The notes under the pieces are model-generated. The model saw only the letters and a list, made by a program, of their open reading frames with translations. It ran no database searches and was not told where the DNA came from. DNA of 64,000 bases. Source: Priestia filamentosa. GTDB lineage: Bacteria > Bacillota > Bacilli > Bacillales > Bacillaceae_H. The stretch is from positions 310,001 to 374,000 of the forward strand of contig NZ_FXAJ01000001.1 in NCBI RefSeq assembly GCF_900177535.1, written 5' to 3'. Both the position numbers and the translations under genes were made by a program. Shown here in pieces: positions 44,487-54,460 of this stretch (position 1 is the stretch's first letter; the number at the start of each line of letters is the position of its first letter).

Positions 44487-45674
44487 ATGAAAAATCAATG
44501 GCTGCATTTTTGGGTAGGAAAAATTCATTTAAAACTAACTGGTGAAGGTATTGAGCGATTTTTGAATGACTGTACAAGACAAGATATTTCTGTTCTTAAC
44601 GTACAGTTTAAAAATGAAGGAGAAGTAAGAGCCACTTTTTTATTGAAAGATTTATCAAAAATTCGTACAATCATCCGCAAGCACCCTTGCAAAATTCACT
44701 TTACTAAAAGTGAGGGTGCTCCTTTTTGGCAAAAACGCTTGTTAAAAAACGTTGGGTTTGTATGTGGTACGCTCCTTTGCTTATTTGTCATCCTTTTTTT
44801 ATCAAACATGGTGTGGAGTATAGAGATAAAAGGGGCTAACCCTAAAACAGAGCATGAGATTATGAAGAAATTGGACGAACTTGGCGTGAAAGTAGGAAAA
44901 AGTCAGTTTGCAATTGACGATCCTGAAACCCTTCAAAAAAAAATCACGGACGGCATCGAGGATATTACGTGGATTGGAGTTGAGCTACGGGGAACTTCTT
45001 ATCATTTTCAAGTTGTAGAAAAAAAGGCTCCAAAAGAATCAAAAGGATCTTCACCTCAAAACCTTATTGCGAAAAAGAAAGCAATTATTAACTATATGTT
45101 CGTTGAAAAAGGACAACCGATCGTAGAAGTGAATGAACATGTAGAAAAAGGACAAACTCTTGTTTCAGGCGTGATCGGAAATGAAAAAGAAAGCAAAGCT
45201 ATCTCTGCCAAAGGGGAAATACTTGGGGAAGTATGGTATAAATCAACGGTAGAAGTGCCAATCAAAACAGAGTTTGAAGTATTGACAGGAGAAAGCAAAA
45301 CAAAACATTCAGTGAGCTTGTTTGGAGGGAAACTGCCGTTTTGGGGCTTTTTCGATGATGATTATAAAACGAAAAAAAAGGAGAAGATTGTAAAGCCCGT
45401 CTACTTTTTTAATTGGAAAACACCTTTAAAGTATGAAAAACAGGTAATTCGGGAAAACGAAAAAGTAACACGTCAATATACAAAGAAAGAAGCTGTGAAA
45501 CGAGGCCTCCAAATTGCTCGTGAAGATTTACTGAGCAAGGTTGATGGAGAGGCTAAGATCGTGGATGAAAATGTTTTGCACCAAACGACGGACAGTGGTA
45601 AAGTAAAATTAGTGGTTTATTACCAAGTAATAGAAAACATTGTTGGCACACAACCAATTATTCAAGGAGACTAA
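44487..45674 (+). CDS. yqfD: Sporulation protein YqfD
   Basis: This 395-residue sporulation membrane protein has a cytoplasmic N-terminal domain (about 1-75), one transmembrane helix near 84-108 (VCGTLLCLFVILFLSNMVWS) and an extracytoplasmic part. That part has a POTRA/FtsQ-like segment (SIEIKGANPKTEHEIMKKL near 107) and beta-barrel-like repeats with the KAIINYMFVEKGQPIVEVNE block. The ATG has AATAGGAGG. It is probably made in the mother cell and needed for efficient sporulation. The biochemical role is unknown. Confidence 0.93.
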   Translation: MKNQWLHFWVGKIHLKLTGEGIERFLNDCTRQDISVLNVQFKNEGEVRATFLLKDLSKIRTIIRKHPCKIHFTKSEGAPFWQKRLLKNVGFVCGTLLCLFVILFLSNMVWSIEIKGANPKTEHEIMKKLDELGVKVGKSQFAIDDPETLQKKITDGIEDITWIGVELRGTSYHFQVVEKKAPKESKGSSPQNLIAKKKAIINYMFVEKGQPIVEVNEHVEKGQTLVSGVIGNEKESKAISAKGEILGEVWYKSTVEVPIKTEFEVLTGESKTKHSVSLFGGKLPFWGFFDDDYKTKKKEKIVKPVYFFNWKTPLKYEKQVIRENEKVTRQYTKKEAVKRGLQIAREDLLSKVDGEAKIVDENVLHQTTDSGKVKLVVYYQVIENIVGTQPIIQGD

Positions 45675-45677
45675 AGA

Positions 45678-46640
45678 ATGGCAGAACAGCTAGTTACGAT
45701 GAATTTACAGGTTGATAATCCAAATGAAGCTGTTGCTTTGTTTGGTACTCAAGATGCAAACTTACGACGTATTGAACAAGAAATGAATGTGTCTATTGTG
45801 ACGCGCGGTGAAACGGTGAGCGTTTCAGGCGATGCGGAAGCAGTACAAGTAGTAGAAGAAGTACTAAAAAAACTGTTAGCCGTAATTAGAAAGAATATAA
45901 CAATCTCAGAAAGAGATGTTGTATATGCCATTGAAATGGGTAAAAAAGGATCGCTTGAATTTTTTGTCGATCTTTATGAAGAAGAGATTGCTCGTAATGT
46001 AAAGGGAAAACCAATAAGAGTTAAAACGCTTGGACAAAGACACTACATTTCAGCAATGAAGCAAAATGATCTTGTATTTGGCATTGGACCAGCCGGAACG
46101 GGGAAAACATATTTAGCCGTTGTAATGGCTGTTAATGCTTTGAAAAATGGACATGTAAAACGCATTATTTTAACGAGACCCGCTGTTGAAGCTGGAGAAA
46201 GTTTAGGATTCCTGCCTGGTGATCTTAAGGAAAAAGTTGATCCTTATTTACGACCATTGTATGACGCTCTTCACGATGTATTAGGAACAGAGCATACAGG
46301 TCGACTAATTGAGCGTGGGGTTATTGAAATTGCTCCTCTTGCTTACATGCGCGGCAGAACGCTTGACGATGCGTTTGTTATTTTAGATGAAGCTCAAAAT
46401 ACAACACAAGCACAGATGAAGATGTTTCTAACTCGCTTAGGATTTGGTTCTAAAATGGTTATTACAGGAGATATCTCTCAAGTTGACTTGCCAAAAGGAG
46501 TAAAGTCATCAGGTCTTGAAGCAGCTAAAACATTTTTAGCTTCCATCAAAGGCATCTCTTTTATATACTTAGAACAGTCTGATGTTGTCCGTCATCCGCT
46601 TGTTGGGAAAATTATTGAAGCCTATGACAAGCACAGCTAA
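45678..46640 (+). CDS. phoH: PhoH-like ATPase (YbeZ type)
   Basis: This 320-residue PhoH-family P-loop NTPase has an N-terminal KH-like RNA-binding part (NLRRIEQEMNVSIVTRGE near 29), Walker A GPAGTGKTYL near 137, ARPAVEAGE-like TRPAVEAGESLGFLPGD near 168 and Walker B FVILDEAQNT near 233. Homologues act with YbeY in rRNA processing, and ybeY lies two genes downstream. ATG follows AAGGAGAC. A terminator separates it from pgpH. Confidence 0.94.
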   Translation: MAEQLVTMNLQVDNPNEAVALFGTQDANLRRIEQEMNVSIVTRGETVSVSGDAEAVQVVEEVLKKLLAVIRKNITISERDVVYAIEMGKKGSLEFFVDLYEEEIARNVKGKPIRVKTLGQRHYISAMKQNDLVFGIGPAGTGKTYLAVVMAVNALKNGHVKRIILTRPAVEAGESLGFLPGDLKEKVDPYLRPLYDALHDVLGTEHTGRLIERGVIEIAPLAYMRGRTLDDAFVILDEAQNTTQAQMKMFLTRLGFGSKMVITGDISQVDLPKGVKSSGLEAAKTFLASIKGISFIYLEQSDVVRHPLVGKIIEAYDKHS

Positions 46641-46669
46641 GACCCTTCCCTAAGGATAGGGTCTTTTTT
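46639..46669 (+). terminator. Terminator after phoH
   Basis: AAGACCCT (46639-46646) pairs with AGGGTCTT (46658-46665), with TCC/GGA extending the stem inside, followed by TTTT. Confidence 0.85.
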
Positions 46670-46723
46670 ACATAATGAAGTACAGTACAGCGTTTGTTTT
46701 TACTTTAAAGGGGGAACAAGGTT

Positions 46724-48853
46724 GTGTTAAAGCTATGGAAACAAATGATGGAACAGTTGAATAAACTGAAATTCATCCAGATTGGTCTGTACGCCTTGTT
46801 AGGAATATTTCTATTTTCCATAATGTATAACAACGTAAAGCCAGAAGAGCTTGATTTACGAAAATTCACCATCTCAAAGCAAACTGTGTACTCTCCTATT
46901 ACGATAGAAGACAAGGAGAGTACAGAAAAAAAGCGTGAGGAAGCAAAGGAATCTGTTGAGGATGTATATACGTTAAAAACGGAATATGCTCAAAATCGAA
47001 TAGATCTTGTAGAGGCTATTTTTAACGCTGTAGATGATTTTAAGAAACAAAACAAAGGGATTACGGATGAAGAAATTGTAGATGTTAAAAGTCAGCTCAA
47101 AGAGACGATGCCAAAGGAAGCTTCTCGGGGCTTGTCAGAAGAAGTATTTGAAACGCTTGTTAAAACGGATAAAGAACAGCTTTCAGCTGCTAAGGATACC
47201 ATTATCACAGCTATCCACCAGACGATGAAAAATCGCGTCACTGTCCAAGATATTAGCGATAAACGTAAAGATACAGCAAATCAGCTTATGTATGCAAATG
47301 TTGATGATAATGTGAAAGATTCAATGAGAGCTATTGCTGAATTTGCTGTTATTCCTAATGTAGTTTATGATCCAAACAAAACAAGAGAAAATCGTCAAGA
47401 AGCAGTGGAAAAAATTGACCCTGTTCGTATTAAGCAAGGCCAAATTCTTGTTGAAGAAGGCCAGCTTATTACCTCTGATATTTATCATCAGCTACAGCTT
47501 GTTGGATTATTAGATAATAAGCATCTTATTCCCCCATTTGTTGGGCTAGGGTTGCTTGTTGTTATCATGATTAGTGCTATCGTATATTATTTAAAAGAAT
47601 TTCATCAAAAGACGTATCAGCCTCTTGTTCTTTACGTAATTGTAATGATAATTACGATTACAATCATAAAACTTGTTAGTTTATTTCAGGAACAAGAGAT
47701 ATCTGATCTTGGCTATTTGGCTCCTGTTGCAACAGGAGGACTTTTATTAAGGCTTCTTTTAAATGAGAAGGTAGCTGTTATTTCAAGCATTGTCGTAGCT
47801 ATTTGTGGAAGTATTATCTTTAATCAAGAAGTTACAAATGTTTTTAATATGCCAATGGCTCTTTATTTCCTTATTAGCTCTATAGCTGGTATTTTATTTA
47901 TCAATCACCAACAGCGGAGATCACAAATTTTACAAGCGGGTTTATTTATAGCTTTTATGAACATTGTGGCAATTTTTGCGATTGTATTTCTGAAAAATGG
48001 CCAGATTGATAATATGGAGATTGGTTATTATAGCTTGATGGCTGTTTCTTCTGGTATTATATCTTCAGTCTTAACAATCGGAATTTTACCTTTCTTTGAA
48101 GCAGGATTTGGTATTTTATCAAGTATCAAGCTTATTGAGCTTTCAAATCCAAATCATCCACTGTTAAGGAAAATCTTGACTGAGACACCAGGTACGTACC
48201 ATCATAGCGTAATGGTAGCAAACTTAGCTGAAGCTGCTTGTGAAGCAATAGGAGCAAACGGGCTTTTAGCAAGGGTAGGATCTTATTATCACGATATTGG
48301 AAAAACAAGGCGTCCTCATTATTTTATTGAAAATCAGATGAACATCAAGAATCCACATGACCGTCTACCTCCAGAAGTTAGTAAAAATATTATTATTGCA
48401 CATGCTGTTGATGGAGCGGATATTTTACGTAAACACAAATTCCCAAGAGAATTTGTAGATATTGCCCGGGAGCATCACGGAACAACGTTGCTTAAATTTT
48501 TCTACTACAAAGCAGTGGAAAAAAGTGAAAAAGAAATACCTGAGTGCGAATACCGTTATCCAGGGCCAAAAGCACAAACAAAAGAATCAGCAGTTATTGG
48601 CATTGCGGACAGTGTTGAAGCTGCTGTAAGATCGATGTCAAACCCAACCCCTGAAAAAATTGAAAACTTAGTTTCAAATATTATTAAAGATCGACTTCAA
48701 GACGGCCAGTTGAGCGAGTGTGATTTAACACTACGGGAGCTTGGAACTGTATCAAAAGCCCTTTGTGAAACATTGAATGGTATTTTCCACTCGCGCATTG
48801 AATATCCGGATATGAAGAAAGAAAAGGAGAATGAAGATGACTCTAGCAGTTGA
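46724..48853 (+). CDS. pgpH: Cyclic di-AMP phosphodiesterase PgpH (7TM-HD)
   Basis: PgpH hydrolyses c-di-AMP to pApA. The 709-residue product has an N-terminal helix (about 18-38), a large extracellular 7TMR-HDED domain (to about 270), seven transmembrane helices (about 275-475) and a cytoplasmic HD domain. Motifs in the HD domain are [18 protein letters not shown] near 487, YYHDIGK near 521, HAVDGADIL near 562 and REHHGTT near 583. The HD ligands are intact. GTG 46724 follows AAAGGGGG. It heads the pgpH-ybeY-dgkA-cdd-era set. Confidence 0.95.
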   Translation: MLKLWKQMMEQLNKLKFIQIGLYALLGIFLFSIMYNNVKPEELDLRKFTISKQTVYSPITIEDKESTEKKREEAKESVEDVYTLKTEYAQNRIDLVEAIFNAVDDFKKQNKGITDEEIVDVKSQLKETMPKEASRGLSEEVFETLVKTDKEQLSAAKDTIITAIHQTMKNRVTVQDISDKRKDTANQLMYANVDDNVKDSMRAIAEFAVIPNVVYDPNKTRENRQEAVEKIDPVRIKQGQILVEEGQLITSDIYHQLQLVGLLDNKHLIPPFVGLGLLVVIMISAIVYYLKEFHQKTYQPLVLYVIVMIITITIIKLVSLFQEQEISDLGYLAPVATGGLLLRLLLNEKVAVISSIVVAICGSIIFNQEVTNVFNMPMALYFLISSIAGILFINHQQRRSQILQAGLFIAFMNIVAIFAIVFLKNGQIDNMEIGYYSLMAVSSGIISSVLTIGILPFFEAGFGILSSIKLIELSNPNHPLLRKILTETPGTYHHSVMVANLAEAACEAIGANGLLARVGSYYHDIGKTRRPHYFIENQMNIKNPHDRLPPEVSKNIIIAHAVDGADILRKHKFPREFVDIAREHHGTTLLKFFYYKAVEKSEKEIPECEYRYPGPKAQTKESAVIGIADSVEAAVRSMSNPTPEKIENLVSNIIKDRLQDGQLSECDLTLRELGTVSKALCETLNGIFHSRIEYPDMKKEKENEDDSSS

Positions 48854-49304
48854 TTTTATTGACGAAACAGGAAGCATAACGGAAGAACAAGAAACAAAAA
48901 TTCATGGATTATTAAAGCTTGCATCTCAAATGGAAGAAGTGAGCAATGCAGAATTGTCACTGACATTTGTAGATAATGACGCTATTCAGGATATTAATAG
49001 AGAGTATCGTGGGAAAGATAAGCCGACAGATGTCATTTCATTTGCTATGGAAGAAATGGGAGAGGGAGAGCTTGAAATTGTTGGTGAAGATTTACCACGA
49101 GCTTTAGGAGATATTATCATTTCAGTTCCAAAAGCAGAGGAACAAGCGGAAGATTATGGTCATTCCTTTATGAGAGAGCTAGGGTTTTTAGCTGTGCATG
49201 GATTCTTACATTTATTAGGATACGATCATGAAACAGAAGAAGAAGAGAAAGAGATGTTCACTAGACAAACGGAAATTTTAGAACGCTATGGGCTTACACG
49301 ATAA
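48837..49304 (+). CDS. ybeY: Endoribonuclease YbeY
   Basis: YbeY is a zinc-dependent RNase involved in 16S rRNA 3' maturation and ribosome quality control. The 155-residue product has [20 protein letters not shown] near 40, the [12 protein letters not shown] strand near 62 and the zinc signature [11 protein letters not shown] near 120. Two ATGs are in frame; 48837 is seven bases after AAGGAG and matches homologues. It overlaps the pgpH end by 17 nt and the dgkA start by 17 nt. Confidence 0.96.
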   Translation: MTLAVDFIDETGSITEEQETKIHGLLKLASQMEEVSNAELSLTFVDNDAIQDINREYRGKDKPTDVISFAMEEMGEGELEIVGEDLPRALGDIIISVPKAEEQAEDYGHSFMRELGFLAVHGFLHLLGYDHETEEEEKEMFTRQTEILERYGLTR

Positions 49305-49653
49305 ACATTCGTTTCTTAAAAGCTTCTCTTATGCTTTCTCAGGGATAAAGACCTCTTTTCAAAGTGAGTTACATCTTAAAATCCACGCTTTTGCGGGAGT
49401 CTTAGCTTTGGGCGGTGGTTTCTACTTCGGGCTTACAAAAATAGAGTGGGTTGTAATTATTCTTTTGATTATGGGAATGTTCAGTTTAGAAATGATCAAT
49501 ACAGCCATAGAGAAAACGGTCGATTTGGTTACAAGAGATTACCATCATCTTGCTAAAAAGGCGAAGGATATTGCTGCAGGAGCTGTGCTTGTGTATGCAA
49601 TAGGAGCTATGGTCATTGGCATAATTATTTTTTGGCCATATCTAGGAATTTAA
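49288..49653 (+). CDS. dgkA: Undecaprenol kinase (DgkA/DagK type)
   Basis: In Gram-positive bacteria this small integral kinase phosphorylates undecaprenol for recycling the wall lipid carrier. The 121-residue product has three helices (about 31-52, 55-72, 95-117) and the active-site segment [16 protein letters not shown] near 68-83. The ATG lies within the last codons of ybeY with no visible Shine-Dalgarno, so translation is probably by coupling across the 17-nt overlap. Confidence 0.94.
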   Translation: MGLHDKHSFLKSFSYAFSGIKTSFQSELHLKIHAFAGVLALGGGFYFGLTKIEWVVIILLIMGMFSLEMINTAIEKTVDLVTRDYHHLAKKAKDIAAGAVLVYAIGAMVIGIIIFWPYLGI

Positions 49654-49699
49654 AGTTGTGAGAGAAGATAGTTTTTGATAGTATTTATCTTACTACTGA

Positions 49700-51017
<1,318 letters not shown>

Positions 51018-51119
51018 GTGGGGATTTACTAAATTTTGTGTTACATGATTTACTTTTGAAATGGCTATTCTAATCTTAAGCAACTTGAATTGTAAGCCGA
51101 TGATTAGGAGGGGTATTTC

Positions 51120-51260
51120 ATGTTAAATCTTACCTGGAAAGTATTTGAGAACACAGGTAATATCGACGCTTATCTTCTTTTTAAGGAAATGGAAAAGAAG
51201 GTGGAAGAACCCACATCACAGACGGAACTGTCCGAGGATGATAATATAACAATGTTGTAG
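51120..51260 (+). CDS. yqzL: YqzL-like small protein
   Basis: This 46-residue protein reads MLNLTWKVFENTGNIDAYLL, then KEMEKK and an acidic C-terminus ending NITML. The opening matches the YqzL family found between era and recO in Bacillus. AGGAGGGG lies eight bases before ATG 51120. The function is unknown. Confidence 0.88.
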   Translation: MLNLTWKVFENTGNIDAYLLFKEMEKKVEEPTSQTELSEDDNITML

Positions 51261-51293
51261 AGCGTTTGTGCTATAAACGAATAGGTGAGCGTA

Positions 51294-52070
51294 GTGTTGA
51301 AAAAATGTGAAGGTATTGTCATTCGTGCAAATCATTATGGTGAAAGCAATAAAATTGTAACGCTTTTTACAAGAGAGCTAGGAAAAATCGGGGTTATGGC
51401 AAGAGGAGCTAAAAAGCCAAGCAGTCGCTTGTCAGCCCTTACACATCCATTTACTTATGGTAGTTTTTTAATACAAACTGGATCAGGTATGGGAACTCTT
51501 AGTCAAGGAGAGATCATAGCCTCAATGCGAAGCATACGTGAAGATATCTTTTTAACCGCGTATGCTTCTTATGTTGTTGAATTGACGGACCGGGCAACAG
51601 AATCTAGAAAAAGCAACCCATTTTTATTTGAACTGCTTTTTCAAACTTTATCATATATTGATGAAGGATATGACAAAGATGTTCTTCTTTATATTTATAA
51701 ACTAAAAATGCTTGATGTACTAGGGATTGCACCACAGTTAAACAGATGTGCTATTTGCGGTGCAAGCGATGGTGTTTTTGCATTTTCTACGAAAGAGGGA
51801 GGACTGCTTTGCCATCGTTGCTATGAACACGATCCATATCATATTAAATTAACGCCTATGCTTGTTAAGCTACTTCGTCTTTTTTATTATATGGACTTAA
51901 AAAGGTTAGGAAGTATTTCATTGAAAGAAGAAACGAAAAAAAGGCTCGCTTTTATTATTGATACGTACTATGCTGAATTATCTGGTTTAACGCTTAAATC
52001 TGAGCGTTTCTTAAAACAGATGGATTCTTTACGTGATACTTTTTCTGATGATGTAAATGAAAAATTATAA
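51294..52070 (+). CDS. recO: DNA repair protein RecO
   Basis: RecO loads RecA onto SSB-coated DNA with RecR and anneals strands. The 258-residue product has an N-terminal OB fold ([20 protein letters not shown]), the [14 protein letters not shown] segment near 36 and a zinc finger CAICG...CHRC near 149-171. A helical C-terminus follows. The longest frame starts at GTG 51285 within the AGGTGAG ribosome site. GTG 51294 gives MLKKCEGIV, which aligns with the B. subtilis start MLTKCEGIV. Confidence 0.95.
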   Translation: MLKKCEGIVIRANHYGESNKIVTLFTRELGKIGVMARGAKKPSSRLSALTHPFTYGSFLIQTGSGMGTLSQGEIIASMRSIREDIFLTAYASYVVELTDRATESRKSNPFLFELLFQTLSYIDEGYDKDVLLYIYKLKMLDVLGIAPQLNRCAICGASDGVFAFSTKEGGLLCHRCYEHDPYHIKLTPMLVKLLRLFYYMDLKRLGSISLKEETKKRLAFIIDTYYAELSGLTLKSERFLKQMDSLRDTFSDDVNEKL

Positions 52071-52183
52071 TGCCGCTTCTTATGAATTTATAGACTGCCT
52101 AAGCATTTCCCTTTCATAACTGTTAAATTAGTATATAATAATGATAGTCGAGTATGGCATATATTGTTTTTTGAATTAAGGTG

Positions 52184-52819
52184 GTGATTAAGATCGAACT
52201 CAATCACAGACAAGAGCATATTTTACAAATTGTAAAAGATAACGGCCCTATTACAGGAGAACAGATTGCCGAACGTCTTAATTTGACGAGAGCAACGTTA
52301 AGACCAGATTTAGCAATTCTTACGATGGCAGGATACTTAGAAGCAAGACCTCGAGTAGGCTATTTCTATACGGGAAAAACCGGGTCACAGCTTCTAGCTG
52401 ATAAAATTCGTAAAATAAAGGTAGAAGAATATCAATCGATTCCTGTTGTTGTAAATGAATCTGTTTCAGTCTACGATGCGATCTGTACAATGTTTCTTGA
52501 AGATGTGGGAACGTTATTTGTAGTAGATAAAAGGTCTTATCTTGTAGGAGTTTTATCACGTAAAGATTTATTAAGAGCAAGCATGGGGAAACAGGAATTG
52601 AATTCGATTCCTGTTAATATTATTATGACAAGAATGCCTAATATCACCTATTGTCTTAGAGATGATTTACTTGTTGAAGTTGCAAAAGGTTTAATTGATA
52701 AACAAATTGACGCCGTCCCTGTTGTGAAAGATCATCCTGATGGATATGAAGTTGTCGGCAGAATAACGAAAACAAATATCACAAAACTTCTTGTTGCTTT
52801 AGCAGAAGATGATCAATAA
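52184..52819 (+). CDS. ccpN: Transcriptional repressor CcpN (HTH plus two CBS domains)
   Basis: CcpN represses gluconeogenic genes (gapB, pckA) and the small RNA SR1 in B. subtilis. The 211-residue product has an N-terminal HTH (GPITGEQIAERLNLTRATLRPDL, split here as GPITGEQIAERLN and LTRATLRPDL) and the GYLEARPRVGYFYTGK wing. Two CBS domains follow (VYDAICTMFLEDVGTLFVVD near 91; VNIIMTRMPNITYC near 143). Start assignment is awkward. The in-frame GTGs at 52181 and 52184 lie within AAGGTGGTG, and GTG 52184 aligns with the B. subtilis start. Rare ATT 52187 or ATC 52193 starts would be better spaced from that site. Confidence 0.93.
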   Translation: MIKIELNHRQEHILQIVKDNGPITGEQIAERLNLTRATLRPDLAILTMAGYLEARPRVGYFYTGKTGSQLLADKIRKIKVEEYQSIPVVVNESVSVYDAICTMFLEDVGTLFVVDKRSYLVGVLSRKDLLRASMGKQELNSIPVNIIMTRMPNITYCLRDDLLVEVAKGLIDKQIDAVPVVKDHPDGYEVVGRITKTNITKLLVALAEDDQ

Positions 52820-52848
52820 AAATTTCATGAGTGAAAAAGGGGATGTAA

Positions 52849-53658
52849 ATGTTGATGAATAATCCATTTATATATGTGCTATCAGACTCAGTAGGAGAAA
52901 CAGCTGATTTAGTTGTGAAAGCAGCAACAAGTCAATTTCATCAATCAGAAGCGATCATCAAAAGAATTCCTTATGTAGAAGATTACGCAACATTATCCGA
53001 AGTAGTAGCACTTGCTAAGTTAAATGATGGCATTATTTGTTTTACGCTTGTAAAACCAAAAATGAGGGCTTTTCTTTTAAAAGAAGCAGAAGAAAATGGA
53101 GTTCCTGTATTTGATATTGTTGGCCCTTTAATTGATAAAATCCAAACATCTTACAAACTTCAGCCACGTTATGAGCCAGGGCTTGTTCGCAAGCTTGATG
53201 ATGACTATTTCAAGAAAGTAGAAGCGATTGAGTTTGCGGTTAAATATGACGATGGACGAGATCCGCGCGGTATTTTAAAAGCTGATATTATCTTAGTTGG
53301 TGTTTCCAGAACTTCCAAAACGCCGCTTTCTCAATTTCTTGCCCATAAACGTTTGAAAGTAGCTAATGTGCCTATTGTTCCTGAAGTTGAGCCTCCTCAA
53401 GAGCTTTTCCAAGTTTCAGCTAAAAAATGTATCGGTTTAATGATTAGTCCAGAAAAGCTTAATAATATTCGACGAGAGCGTCTAAAATCTTTAGGTTTAA
53501 ATGATGGAGCTATTTATGCAAATATTGAACGAATTAAAGAAGAGCTTGATTTCTTTGAAAAAGTCGCAGGGAAAATTGGCTGCCAAGTTATTGATGTATC
53601 AAATAAAGCTGTAGAAGAAACAGCAGGAGTTATTTTAAACAAATTATATAAACACTAA
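52849..53658 (+). CDS. yqfL: DUF299 bifunctional kinase/pyrophosphorylase (PPDK/PEPS regulator) YqfL
   Basis: DUF299 proteins phosphorylate and dephosphorylate pyruvate-phosphate dikinase or PEP synthase using ADP and Pi. The 269-residue product has the start [18 protein letters not shown], the P-loop-like [15 protein letters not shown] near 153 (ADP binding) and the [11 protein letters not shown] segment. In B. subtilis YqfL also influences CcpN activity, consistent with the shared location after ccpN. ATG 52849 follows AAGGGG; a second in-frame ATG is six bases later. Confidence 0.93.
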   Translation: MLMNNPFIYVLSDSVGETADLVVKAATSQFHQSEAIIKRIPYVEDYATLSEVVALAKLNDGIICFTLVKPKMRAFLLKEAEENGVPVFDIVGPLIDKIQTSYKLQPRYEPGLVRKLDDDYFKKVEAIEFAVKYDDGRDPRGILKADIILVGVSRTSKTPLSQFLAHKRLKVANVPIVPEVEPPQELFQVSAKKCIGLMISPEKLNNIRRERLKSLGLNDGAIYANIERIKEELDFFEKVAGKIGCQVIDVSNKAVEETAGVILNKLYKH

Positions 53659-53751
53659 GAAGACATTTAGTTTGTAATTGTCTATTCTCTTCGTGTCTTC
53701 AACAGATGGACAACTTTGTAATTTCCTGTAGAAAATATTAATAATTTGTAT

Positions 53752-53757
53752 TATAAT
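53752..53757 (+). promoter_or_regulatory. Probable -10 of the yqxD-dnaG-sigA operon
   Basis: TATAAT at 53752-53757, with no clear -35 at standard spacing. It would give a leader of about 180 nt before yqxD. The B. subtilis rpoD operon also has its main promoters in this gap. Confidence 0.45.
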
Positions 53758-53795
53758 AAAAAATTGTGATAAAAAGATTGGTTTTAGGTTTAGAC

Positions 53796-53902
53796 TCCGT
53801 CTATAACGAATAAACTAGTGGTATGAAGCGAAACTTCCTAACAAGGGATTTTTTCATTCTCAAGTGGGAATTCACCACGTATTCTGTATATAAATAGACG
53901 GA
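53796..53902 (+). ncRNA. Candidate structured leader RNA of yqxD-dnaG-sigA
   Basis: The closing stem TCCGTCTAT (53796-53804) / ATAGACGGA (53894-53902) is nine perfect pairs. Nested inside are GAATA (53808-53812) / TATTC (53880-53884) and GTGGT (53818-53822) / ACCAC (53874-53878). Two local hairpins sit within: GAAG-CGAAA-CTTC (53825-53837) and ATTCTC-AAGT-GGGAAT (53856-53871). No T tract follows, so it is not a simple terminator. I recognise no known riboswitch class. The structure is drawn by eye and without comparative support. Confidence 0.4.
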
Positions 53903-53946
53903 AAGAGAAAAAAGATTTTTAGAAGGATTCTCTGGAGGGATGTAGA

Positions 53947-54420
53947 ATAGAGAAATATAGCCGTAGAAATTCCAGAGTTTTTGTCGATGGTGATGCTTGT
54001 CCAGTGAATAAGGAGATTGCGAAAATCGCCAAAATGTACGACCAAGACGTCCTATTTGTCGCTTCTTATGCACATATGAGAAAAGACGAGGGCCAAAATG
54101 AATGGAAGTATGTCGACAGCGAAGCAGAAGAAGTTGATCTCTATATTTTGAATATGGCCCAAAGAGGAGATATCGTCGTTACCCAAGATACAGGGCTTGC
54201 AAGTATGCTCATTGGGAAAGGTGTTTATGTTCTATCTCCACGTGGGAAATACTATAATAAAGAGGATATGGATCAAATTCTATTTTTTCGCTACGCATCT
54301 GCTAAAGAAAGACGCGCTGGACGTTATCCAAAAGGAGGTCCATCTTCCTTTAGTGAAAATGATCGTCAAAATTTCAAGGAATCCTTCATAAAATTATTGT
54401 CGAACCTTAAAGGAATTTAA
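53947..54420 (+). CDS. yqxD: YaiI/YqxD family protein (UPF0178/DUF188), with a non-standard or disrupted start
   Basis: The family N-terminal motif is present: codons from 53974 read RVFVDGDACPVNKEIAKIA, equivalent to IFVDADSCPV in B. subtilis YqxD. VTQDTGLASMLIGKG, LSPRGK and SAKERRAGRYPKGGP follow further on. The frame is open back to a TAG at 53920 but has no ATG, GTG or TTG before 54004, which is inside the conserved domain. GGAGGG at 53934-53939 is followed by ATGTAG (start then stop, wrong frame). An ATA codon at 53947 is seven bases from the ribosome site. The gene may use ATA, may be frameshifted at its first codons, or may be truncated to 54004. Function unknown (PIN-like fold). Confidence 0.78.
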   Translation: MEKYSRRNSRVFVDGDACPVNKEIAKIAKMYDQDVLFVASYAHMRKDEGQNEWKYVDSEAEEVDLYILNMAQRGDIVVTQDTGLASMLIGKGVYVLSPRGKYYNKEDMDQILFFRYASAKERRAGRYPKGGPSSFSENDRQNFKESFIKLLSNLKGI

Positions 54421-54460
54421 AGATTTATGAAGAATATGAATTAAGGTGGAGCTGTTCGAA

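Noticed and set aside
53801-54073. Minus-strand frame of 90 codons opposite yqxD
   Set aside because: It is antisense to the conserved YqxD N-terminus, with no ribosome site or recognisable domain.
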